Shown here piece by piece: positions 5,515 through 11,368 of a stretch of DNA of 11,368 bases; the first letter of the stretch is position 1, and the number at the start of each line of letters is the position of its first letter. The DNA is from Dehalococcoidia bacterium (GTDB lineage Bacteria > Chloroflexota > Dehalococcoidia > UBA3495), in NCBI GenBank assembly GCA_002730485.1, contig PCAH01000132.1:1-11368 (forward strand), written 5' to 3'. The notes beneath the pieces were generated by a model. It was not told the DNA's origin. It was given only the letters and a program-made list of their open reading frames with translations, and made no database searches. The position numbers were made by a program, and so were the translations under genes.

Positions 5515-7353
5515 CTAGCGGCGGCCCCGTTCCTGGCGATGGACTTCCAGGATGTCGCCTTCCTCGAAGTCGTTGAACCCCTGGATGACAACACCGCATT
5601 CGGTGCCGGCGTTCATCTCGTTCACTTCATCGCGGAAATGACGCAGGCTGCTGATGACACTTTCTTCCACCATCTGACCGTCGCGCATGACTCGCACGTC
5701 GCCGTTCCTGATCATGCGACCCTCGGTAACGCGGCAACCGGCGATCTGAGTATCGCGTCGTCCTTCAAAGACCTCACGGATCTCGGCGCGGCCAACGATA
5801 ACCTCGGTGTAGACGGGGTCAAGCATGCCGTGGAGGGCTTTCTCGATATCATCGATCAATTGGTAGATGATGTTGTAGTGGCGAATCTCCACTCCCATGC
5901 GGTCGGCCAGGCGTTCTGCACTGGGTTCCGAGCCGATGGAAAAGCTGATGACTATGGCCTCTGAAGCGCTGGCCAAGAGGATGTCTGATTCCGTAACAGC
6001 GCCGCTGCCGGTGTGCAGGATGCGGACCTTGGCGTCTTCGTCAACCAATTTTTCCAGGGCACCTCGGACGGCTTCCACGCTGCCTTGGACGTCGGCTTTG
6101 ACGACCAGGTTAAGCTCTTTGATCTCGTCTGTGTCGGTCTGGTTGACCACTTCTTCCAGGGTAAGGGCACGGTTCTGGCCCGACTGGGTATAAGCCTTTG
6201 CCCCTTCTTCTGCTTTGTTGCGGGCTTCTCGTTCACTGGTGGCGACGGTTAACTGGTCACCGGCTTCTGGGACAGATCCAAACCCTAATATCTCAGCAGG
6301 GCAGCCAGGTGTCACGGATTCCAACGGTTGACCAAGGTCATCGAACATGGCCTTTACCCGACCGTAGGACGAACCGGCGACGATGAAATCGCCGACGTTT
6401 AGAGTTCCATCCTGGACCAATATCGTGGTGCTGGGACCACGTCTGCGGTCCAGTTTGGCTTCGATGACCACCCCGTAGGCCTGTTTGTTGGGGTTGGCCT
6501 TGAGTTCGCCGATCTCCGCGACCAGTAGGAGGTTCTCCAAGAGGTTGTCTATGCCGTCTCCGGTCTTGGCGGAAACGTCGACAGAGATCACATCGCCGCC
6601 CCAATCCTCTACTAGAAGCTCTTGTTCACTGAGTTGGCGCTTTACCCGCTCTGGGTCTGCACCGGGAAGGTCCATCTTGTTGATGGCGACTATGATGGGA
6701 ACTTCAGCCGCCTTGGCATGGTTGATGGCTTCCAGGGTCTGGGGCATGATGCCGTCGTCGGCCGCAACCACCAGAACTGCGATGTCGGTGACTCTGGCAC
6801 CCCTGGCTCTGATCGCCGTGAATGCGGCGTGACCGGGAGTGTCCAGGAATGTGATCGGGTTTCCGTCGGACTCGACCTGGTAGGCGCCGATGTGCTGGGT
6901 GATCCCACCGATCTCACGGTCTGCGACTTTGGAATTCTTGATCGAGTCCAGCAGAGAAGTCTTACCGTGGTCTACGTGGCCCAAGACGGTTACCACTGGC
7001 GGGCGAACCACCAAATCGGACTCGTCTTCGGTTTCGCTGCCTTCGGGGGCTGGGCCCTTGGCGGCAGATGGTCCCTCGACCATGCTGGTGCGGATTCCCA
7101 GGGCAGTGGTGACTAAGGTGGAGACTTGATAGTCGATTACCTGGTTCATGGACGCCATGATTCCGTTCCGCATCAATAGCTTGATGACATCAATGGGGTT
7201 TTGGTCCAAAACCTCAGCCAGATACTGTACCGTCATAGCCTCCGGAAGGACTAGGGCACGGGTTGAAGCCCGCTTGGTTGCTCCACCGGCCCTACGGGGT
7301 CTTTCGGCTGTACCGGCGTCGTCCACTGCTGTGGGGTTTCCGTCAGAAGTCAT
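5515..7353 (-). CDS. infB: Translation initiation factor IF-2
   Basis: IF-2 is the GTPase that brings fMet-tRNA to the 30S subunit and promotes subunit joining. The 612-residue protein has an IF2_N helix bundle at about 36-85 ([29 protein letters not shown] is its core), then the G domain with GHVDHGKT (125-132), the switch region [13 protein letters not shown] (171-175), NKMD (225-228) and SAK (261-263), followed by domains II, III and the C-terminal fMet-binding domain. It is short for the family because the variable N-terminal region is almost absent; E. coli IF-2 has about 890 residues. The ATG at 7353 is preceded only by a weak GGA. The first 30 residues are polar and likely disordered. 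It follows ylxR after 25 bases and precedes rbfA in the nusA operon. Confidence 0.97.
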   Translation of the reverse strand: MTSDGNPTAVDDAGTAERPRRAGGATKRASTRALVLPEAMTVQYLAEVLDQNPIDVIKLLMRNGIMASMNQVIDYQVSTLVTTALGIRTSMVEGPSAAKGPAPEGSETEDESDLVVRPPVVTVLGHVDHGKTSLLDSIKNSKVADREIGGITQHIGAYQVESDGNPITFLDTPGHAAFTAIRARGARVTDIAVLVVAADDGIMPQTLEAINHAKAAEVPIIVAINKMDLPGADPERVKRQLSEQELLVEDWGGDVISVDVSAKTGDGIDNLLENLLLVAEIGELKANPNKQAYGVVIEAKLDRRRGPSTTILVQDGTLNVGDFIVAGSSYGRVKAMFDDLGQPLESVTPGCPAEILGFGSVPEAGDQLTVATSEREARNKAEEGAKAYTQSGQNRALTLEEVVNQTDTDEIKELNLVVKADVQGSVEAVRGALEKLVDEDAKVRILHTGSGAVTESDILLASASEAIVISFSIGSEPSAERLADRMGVEIRHYNIIYQLIDDIEKALHGMLDPVYTEVIVGRAEIREVFEGRRDTQIAGCRVTEGRMIRNGDVRVMRDGQMVEESVISSLRHFRDEVNEMNAGTECGVVIQGFNDFEEGDILEVHRQERGRR

Positions 7354-7378
7354 CTACACATCCAATAAAGTTCTAAGA

Positions 7379-7672
7379 TTATGGGGCCGGCGCCTGGGAG
7401 GCGATTTTTTCTTCGTAATATGCCTGAACTGCTTCAAGGTCTTTGGCAGGGATGTCCTGTTTAAAACCGCGTTGCAAGGCCCCCTTGCCAATCGCTTTCT
7501 CCCAGCAGTCGGGCAGGTGGCAGAGGTAGGCTCCTCTACCTGGTTCTCTTCCTGTGGTATCGACCACGATGGGACCTTGAGGTGTCCGTACCACCCGATT
7601 GAGTTGTGCTTTTGGCAGCTTGGAGCCGCAGGCTACGCAACTCCTTTCGGGGACATGTCGGTTCTTTGGCAA
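7379..7672 (-). CDS. ylxR: YlxR family RNA-binding protein (DUF448)
   Basis: YlxR is a small basic protein encoded between nusA and infB in many bacteria. It is reported to act in gene regulation and to bind RNA; its exact role in this organism is not shown. The 97-residue product has the family motif RSCVACG (10-16) and GRGAYLC (45-51), with cysteines at 12, 15, 51 and 56 and a run of basic residues. The start is TTG at 7672, since no ATG lies near the N-terminus and a full TTAGGAGG site is present 6 nt upstream. It ends 25 bases before infB and follows nusA after 98 bases; I see nothing else in that gap. Confidence 0.92.
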   Translation of the reverse strand: MPKNRHVPERSCVACGSKLPKAQLNRVVRTPQGPIVVDTTGREPGRGAYLCHLPDCWEKAIGKGALQRGFKQDIPAKDLEAVQAYYEEKIASQAPAP

Positions 7673-7678
7673 GAACGC

Positions 7679-7686
7679 CCTCCTAA
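7679..7686 (-). promoter_or_regulatory. Strong Shine-Dalgarno site for the ylxR UUG start
   Basis: On the minus strand TTAGGAGG lies 6 nt before TTG at 7672. A near full anti-SD match offsets the weak start codon. Confidence 0.8.
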
Positions 7687-7770
7687 AATACTTCCCACCA
7701 ATGAATGTACCTAAACCTGGGTAATAACTCCTGGCGGGAGATCATTCAGGGAAGGATTTGGCAGGGGGAT

Positions 7771-9363
7771 TTAGCGGCCACCGCCTGCGGCAGCTCCACC
7801 GCCACGGGCACCACCGCCGCGAGCGCCACCGCCACGGGCTCCGCCGCCACCGCCTCTGCGGCGTCGGCCACCACGGGCACCGCCACGGTATTCTTCGACG
7901 ATATCCTCAGCGAACCGAATTTTGCCAGCGTCCGGAATCAGGACCGGTAGATCATCAAAGCTGGGCAAGTCCCCTTCTTCTTCCTCTTCCTCGTCTTCCT
8001 CATCATCATCAGACAATTCGACGTCATCGATGGTGAAGGAGTCCAGGTCCTCGACGCTGAGGCTCTCGGCAGCAACAGGCTCTGCTGTCGCCGCTTCTTG
8101 TTCTTCTTCCTCTATCAGGGCCGCAAGGATCGCATCTTCGTCGACTTCTTCCTCGATGGCCTCTGGTGCCTCTGGCGCAGCGACTTCTGCCACCACCGGT
8201 TCGGGTTCGACAGCGGCCGCGGCCTCTTCGACGATAGCGGTCGCTTCTTCCACCGCTTCTGCGGCCTCAACTTCAGGTTCGACTGCGGAACCGTTAAGGG
8301 CTTGAGTGGCTTCCTTGATCTCTTCCCACTCGGTCATTCCCTTGATGTCCAGTCTCCAGCCGGTTAGGCGGGCTGCCAGCCGGGTGTTCTGGCCTTCTTT
8401 GCCGATGGCCAGGGAGAGTTGCCGGTCCGGAACCACCACGATGGCGGTCTGATCAGACTCCAGCAGTTCAACGTGAACCGGTTCGGAAGGGCTCAGGGCG
8501 TTCGTGATGAATGTCCTGGGTTCTTCGTCCCAAGACACGATGTCAATCTTCTCGCCCTGGAGTTCGTTTACGATGCTCTGGATTCGGTTGCCCCGGATGC
8601 CGATGCAGGAACCCACGGGGTCGATGCCGGGCTGGGTAGCGCTCACGGCGACCTTGCTGCGGAAACCAGCTTCACGAGCGATGGCCTTGATCTCAACCAC
8701 ACCGTTGTAGACCTCAGGAACCTCAATCTCAAACAAGCGCTTGAGCATGTTCTTGTGGCTTCTGGAGACCAGTATCTCCGGTCCCTTGGGTGTGCTGCGG
8801 ACACTGACCAGATAGACCTTGGTTCGTTGTCCCTTCCGGTAGCGCTCGTTGGGAGCCTGTTCCTCGTAGGGGAGCACAGCTTGGGCACGGCCCAAGTCCA
8901 GGGTGATGGTACGGCCAGGTTCGGCCTGTTCGATCACGCCGGAGACGATGTCACCCTCATGCTGCTGGAACTCCTGGTAGAGGAGGTCCCGCTCCGCTTC
9001 ACGGAGACGTTGCAACACGACCTGCTTGGCGGTCTGAGCGGCGATTCGGCTGGCGTTATGGGGTAGTGGCTCGGCGGCCGCGACCTCATCACCCAACTCG
9101 GCGCCTTTCCTGATGAACTGGGCGTCGGCTACGGTGACTTCTTTGTCGGCGTCTTCCACCGTTTCCACGACTGTCTTAAGAGCAAAAACGCTCACTTCCC
9201 CGGTGTTGGGGTTGAGCGTGACTGATATGTTTTGGCCCGAGGCCGGGTTGTCTTTTTTAAAGGCCGACGCCAGGGCAACCTCAATGGCTCCGAGGACTTG
9301 CTCTCGGGGCAGATGACGTTCCGCTGCCAGCTGAGTCAACGCTATAAGAAAATCGCTTTTCAT
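7771..9363 (-). CDS. nusA: Transcription termination/antitermination factor NusA with acidic and RGG-rich tail
   Basis: NusA binds RNA polymerase near the RNA exit channel and modulates pausing, termination and antitermination. The 530-residue product has the N-terminal polymerase-binding domain (1-130), an S1 domain (about 134-200), KH1 with GIRGNRIQ (255-262) and KH2 with [18 protein letters not shown] (319-336). The ordered core ends near 350. A long low-complexity tail follows: about 360-470 is Glu/Ala/Asp rich with an unbroken run of acidic residues at 452-463, then a more ordered short block [21 protein letters not shown] (472-492), then 38 residues made almost only of Gly, Arg and Ala with repeated GGGAR units. 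This tail replaces the acidic repeats of E. coli NusA. The ATG at 9363 has GGGAGG 11 nt upstream; the frame extends to 9531 but crosses the promoter. First gene of the operon. Confidence 0.96.
   Translation of the reverse strand: MKSDFLIALTQLAAERHLPREQVLGAIEVALASAFKKDNPASGQNISVTLNPNTGEVSVFALKTVVETVEDADKEVTVADAQFIRKGAELGDEVAAAEPLPHNASRIAAQTAKQVVLQRLREAERDLLYQEFQQHEGDIVSGVIEQAEPGRTITLDLGRAQAVLPYEEQAPNERYRKGQRTKVYLVSVRSTPKGPEILVSRSHKNMLKRLFEIEVPEVYNGVVEIKAIAREAGFRSKVAVSATQPGIDPVGSCIGIRGNRIQSIVNELQGEKIDIVSWDEEPRTFITNALSPSEPVHVELLESDQTAIVVVPDRQLSLAIGKEGQNTRLAARLTGWRLDIKGMTEWEEIKEATQALNGSAVEPEVEAAEAVEEATAIVEEAAAAVEPEPVVAEVAAPEAPEAIEEEVDEDAILAALIEEEEQEAATAEPVAAESLSVEDLDSFTIDDVELSDDDEEDEEEEEEGDLPSFDDLPVLIPDAGKIRFAEDIVEEYRGGARGGRRRRGGGGGARGGGARGGGARGGGAAAGGGR
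7774..7887 (-). repeat. RGG-coding tandem repeat at the nusA 3' end
   Basis: The last 38 codons of nusA encode short repeats of GGGAR/RGG type plus an RRRR cluster. The DNA is a run of GCC/CCG-type triplets prone to length change by slippage. Residues 493-530 would be strongly positive next to a strongly negative segment. Confidence 0.8.
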
Positions 9364-9419
9364 TTGTTCGTGTCCCTCCCAATCCCCGGACGGAAAACGT
9401 TTGTCTCCATCAGCAAGAA

Positions 9420-9438
9420 AGCGGGTTGAAATCCCGCT
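9420..9438 (-). promoter_or_regulatory. Hairpin in the nusA operon leader
   Basis: On the minus strand AGCGGG and CCCGCT form a 6-bp, mostly G-C stem over a 7-nt loop, followed by TTCTT. It lies about 20 nt into the predicted mRNA and 57 nt before the nusA start. The weak T-tract suggests at most an attenuator or mRNA-stability element. The remaining leader and the intergenic stretch out to 9657 hold only the promoter. Confidence 0.35.
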
Positions 9439-9465
9439 CTCTAAGGAAGGTCTATATGTAGAGCC

Positions 9466-9495
9466 AGTATAGCATCGCCACGGCTGGAGTTTCAA
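9466..9495 (-). promoter_or_regulatory. Promoter of the nusA-ylxR-infB-rbfA-truB operon
   Basis: On the minus strand TTGAAA (complement of 9490-9495, five of six) precedes TATACT (9466-9471, five of six) with 18-bp spacing. TGC in front of TATACT makes an extended -10. The start near 9459 gives a leader of about 96 nt. Confidence 0.7.
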
Positions 9496-9649
9496 GTTCT
9501 GCCACGCGTTATCAGTCTCAAACCTTGCCAATTCGCGGCATGATTGATTACCGGTCTGAAGCGACTTTGGAGAGGCCTAAAATATCTTGTGGGAGGAATC
9601 TTGTTGCGGGGACACGGTTGGAGGGACCGAATTACGCCTGGATAGACTG

Positions 9650-9671
9650 AGGTCTGGCTACCACCAGACCT
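9650..9671 (-). repeat. Stem-loop over the cysM stop codon
   Basis: AGGTCTGG (9650-9657) and CCAGACCT (9664-9671) form a perfect 8-bp stem; the 6-nt loop contains the stop codon. No T-run follows on the minus strand, so it is a 3'-end structure rather than a standard intrinsic terminator. Confidence 0.5.
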
Positions 9672-10608
9672 TGCCTTTGGCGTCCTTGGCTAGTTGTTCG
9701 TAGTCCTTGGTCCAGAGGGCTGTGCTGAGGTATTTCCAGCCGCCGTCGGCCAGAAGACAGACGATGTCGCCCTGGTCCATGCGCTCGGCCTGGCGTATGG
9801 CGCCGTAGACAACCGATCCGGAGGAAACACCGGCGAAGATACCCTCTTCTTGCAGCAGGCGTTTGGCGGTGGAGAAGGCATCAAAGCTGCTGACCAGCAT
9901 CCTGGAATCCAGCAGGTTGATGTCCAATATGGGAGGGATGAACCCCTCTTCCAGACTGCGAAGACCGGAAATAAAGTCCTCTGGTTCCGGAGCCACAGCC
10001 ACGAGCTTGGCGTTGGGGTTGTGTTCTTTGAGGCGACGGCCCACACCCATTAGCGTGCCGCCGGTGCCCAGTCCGGCAACGAACATATTGACGTCTGGGA
10101 GCCCTTCTATGATCTCGGGGCCAGTGGTGTCGTAATGGGCGTCGGGGTTTCCGCTGTTGCCGTACTGGTACAGCATGAAATAATCGCTGCCCTTCTTGTT
10201 CATCAACTCTTGGGCGACTTCAATGGATCCGTTGGTCCCCCGGGAGCCATCAGAGGGGATGATCTCTGCGCCGTAGGCTTCAAGTAACTGGACCCGCTCG
10301 ACGCTGACGTTTTCCGGCATGACTACGGCCACTTTGTAGCCTTTTAGCCGTCCAATCATCGCAAGGGAGATACCGGTGTTGCCGCTGGTGGGTTCCAGGA
10401 TGGTGCGGTTGGCAGATATCTCGCCGTCTTTCTCCGCCTGTTCGATCATCTTAAGGGCGATGCGGTCTTTGACGCTGCCGGTCGGGTTCTGTGCCTCAAG
10501 CTTGGCGAAGATACGCACGCCCTCTTTGGGAGTCATTCGTTGCAGTTCAACGAGGGGCGTGTTGCCAATGGTGTCGATGATGCCTTTGTAAGTGAGCCTA
10601 GTAACCAT
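9658..10608 (-). CDS. cysM: Cysteine synthase, CysM type (probable O-phosphoserine sulfhydrylase)
   Basis: This is a PLP-dependent beta-replacement enzyme of fold type II, 316 residues. The Schiff-base lysine is K47 in NPTGSVKDR, the substrate-carboxylate loop is PTSGNTG (73-79), the PLP-phosphate loop is GTGGT (181-185), and GVSSGS lies near 260. Compared from memory with Mycobacterium tuberculosis CysM, long stretches coincide: EPTSGNTGISLAM, MPEN-SVER, MLYQYGN, FVAGLGT-GTLMG, GLRSLEEGF, GIFAG, ADGGWKYLST and the closing GKVWW/GQLWA. Arg217 in GLRSLEEGF aligns with the mycobacterial Arg220 linked to use of O-phosphoserine rather than O-acetylserine. That enzyme takes sulfur from a thiocarboxylated carrier (CysO). 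The neighbouring MoeB-like gene supplies the matching E1 activity. ATG 10608 has only AGGG close by. Plain CysK or cystathionine beta-synthase-like activity is the alternative, judged less likely. Confidence 0.9.
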   Translation of the reverse strand: MVTRLTYKGIIDTIGNTPLVELQRMTPKEGVRIFAKLEAQNPTGSVKDRIALKMIEQAEKDGEISANRTILEPTSGNTGISLAMIGRLKGYKVAVVMPENVSVERVQLLEAYGAEIIPSDGSRGTNGSIEVAQELMNKKGSDYFMLYQYGNSGNPDAHYDTTGPEIIEGLPDVNMFVAGLGTGGTLMGVGRRLKEHNPNAKLVAVAPEPEDFISGLRSLEEGFIPPILDINLLDSRMLVSSFDAFSTAKRLLQEEGIFAGVSSGSVVYGAIRQAERMDQGDIVCLLADGGWKYLSTALWTKDYEQLAKDAKGKVWW

Positions 10609-10654
10609 AAACCCTGTATCTAATTTGGGAACGTTTCCCGGTTTCCCGTGGGGT

Positions 10655-10687
10655 AAAAGGGGCGTCGGTCTTAAGAGACGCCCCTTT
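10655..10687 (-). terminator. Terminator-like hairpin between moeB and cysM
   Basis: An 11-bp perfect stem (AAAGGGGCGTC on the minus strand, complement of 10677-10687, with GACGCCCCTTT, 10656-10666) ends in four T residues. It lies 20 bases after the moeB stop and 47 bases before the cysM start. The short T-tract suggests partial termination and a step-down of cysM expression rather than a full stop. I see no convincing separate cysM promoter in the 46 bases that remain. Confidence 0.7.
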
Positions 10688-10706
10688 GATTCGGTTCGAT
10701 CTTGGT

Positions 10707-11368
10707 CTAGTCAGACCCTACTGCCGCAGCTTCCTGAGGTTCGGCGACACCACAGAAGACTTCGTAGTCGATCAATTCGGTAACTGTGGGGTTGTCCCCG
10801 CACAGCGGGCAGTCCGGATTCTTCTTCAGCCGTACCTCACGGAAGGTCATACTGAGGGCGTCCACCAGCAGCAACCTTGAACTGAGGGATTCGCCGATGC
10901 CCAAGAAGTACTTGAGGGCCTCGGTGGCTTGGATGCTTCCGACCAATCCGGTCAGGGCGCCCAGAACACCGGCTTCGGCGCAGTTGGGAACCATGCCAGG
11001 AGGCGGGGGCGACGGGAACAGGCAGCGATAGCAGCCTTCTCCCGGTAGGAACACCGTGGCCTGACCGTCGAAGATCAGGATGCTGCCGTCAACCAGCGGT
11101 TTGTTCAGCAGGTAGCAGGCATCGTTGACCAGGTATCGGGTGGCGAAGTTGTCGGCACCGTTGATCACCAGGTCATATTGGCTGATGATCTCCATGGCGT
11201 TATCGGACTCCAAACGAGTCTCGTGGACGACAACGTTCACGTCTGGGTTGTATGACTTGATGTTGTCGATGGCAGACTGGACTTTAGGCCGACCCACGTC
11301 GGCGGTGTGGTGGAGCACCTGACGTTGCAGGTTGGACAGTTCTACGACATCGAAATCTACGATGCCAA
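10707..11368 (-). CDS. MoeB/ThiF-type E1 adenylyltransferase (5' end outside window)
   Basis: Enzymes of this family use ATP to adenylate the C-terminal Gly-Gly of a ubiquitin-like sulfur carrier (MoaD, ThiS or CysO) so that it can become a thiocarboxylate. The frame is open to the window edge; 219 residues are visible. Recognised blocks are DVVELSNLQRQ (switch into the nucleotide site), GADNFATRYLVNDAC, the zinc pair CYRC (11022-11033) and CPLC (10800-10811), and PNCAEAGVLGALTGLVGSIQATEALK. The nucleotide-binding GxGxxG segment lies upstream of the window. After CPLCG the protein ends with ELIDYEVFCGVAEPQEAAAVGSD. The DYExFCG text normally leads into a C-terminal rhodanese domain in MoeZ/MoeBR proteins, but a stop follows, so that domain is absent. 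Adjacent cysM suggests a role in sulfur transfer for cysteine; molybdopterin or thiamine synthesis is also possible. Confidence 0.93.
   Translation of the reverse strand, partial: GIVDFDVVELSNLQRQVLHHTADVGRPKVQSAIDNIKSYNPDVNVVVHETRLESDNAMEIISQYDLVINGADNFATRYLVNDACYLLNKPLVDGSILIFDGQATVFLPGEGCYRCLFPSPPPPGMVPNCAEAGVLGALTGLVGSIQATEALKYFLGIGESLSSRLLLVDALSMTFREVRLKKNPDCPLCGDNPTVTELIDYEVFCGVAEPQEAAAVGSD

Noticed and set aside
6622..7116. Plus-strand ORF of 164 codons
   Set aside because: Antisense to the conserved G domain of infB; an opposite-strand shadow of biased codon use.
7922..8305. Plus-strand ORF rich in serine
   Set aside because: It is the antisense of the acidic Glu/Asp codons of the nusA tail; poly-Ser is what GAA/GAG runs give in that frame.
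8419..9066. Long plus-strand ORF of 215 codons
   Set aside because: Entirely inside nusA on the opposite strand, no recognisable domain, no promoter or ribosome binding site evident.
9364..9531. N-terminal extension of nusA to 9531
   Set aside because: It would run through the promoter boxes at 9466-9495, and the family starts at the MKSDF-like helix.

Overview
The window reads as a compact bacterial chromosome segment made almost entirely of housekeeping genes, at moderately high GC (my impression, not computed). It shows no insertion sequence, phage gene, CRISPR array, tRNA or rRNA. The combination of a Bacillus-like LexA operator and DNA-binding helix, a short IF-2, an O-phosphoserine-type CysM beside a MoeB-like E1, and an NrtS-like small membrane protein would fit Chloroflexota (Dehalococcoidia or SAR202 type). 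This placement is inference from gene content, not proof.

Left part, plus strand (1-2704): the C-terminal two thirds of gyrB, then rpsT, then lexA. Each is followed by a hairpin. rpsT has a consensus promoter embedded in a palindrome and a UUG start. lexA has a Gram-positive-type LexA box at its putative promoter. Next comes a short minus-strand gene (2729-3085) encoding a zinc-ribbon-like head joined to an NrtS-like two-helix membrane domain. It is divergent from a plus-strand PHP-domain phosphoesterase gene (3326-3994), and both have recognisable promoters.

Right part, minus strand (4043-9363): the classic translation/transcription operon nusA - ylxR - infB - rbfA - truB, in that transcription order, driven by a good promoter at 9466-9495. 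NusA recruits to RNA polymerase and acts in pausing, termination and antitermination. YlxR is an RNA-binding regulator. IF-2 delivers initiator tRNA, RbfA matures the 30S subunit, and TruB makes Psi55 in tRNA. rimP, the usual first gene, is not upstream; cysM is there instead. NusA has a long acidic low-complexity tail that ends in an RGG-rich segment.

Far right (9658-11368), also minus strand: a MoeB/ThiF-type E1 (partial, start outside the window) followed by cysM. Its closest remembered match is Mycobacterium tuberculosis CysM, including the arginine linked to O-phosphoserine use. The pair points to cysteine synthesis from a protein thiocarboxylate; the carrier protein and its metalloprotease are not in the window.

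The most interesting items are the zinc-ribbon/NrtS-like fusion, the acidic plus RGG tail of NusA, the palindromic rpsT promoter, the LexA box, the rbfA-truB coupling hairpin, and the tendency of stop codons here to sit inside small inverted repeats. I saw no clear novel multi-gene defence or mobile system.
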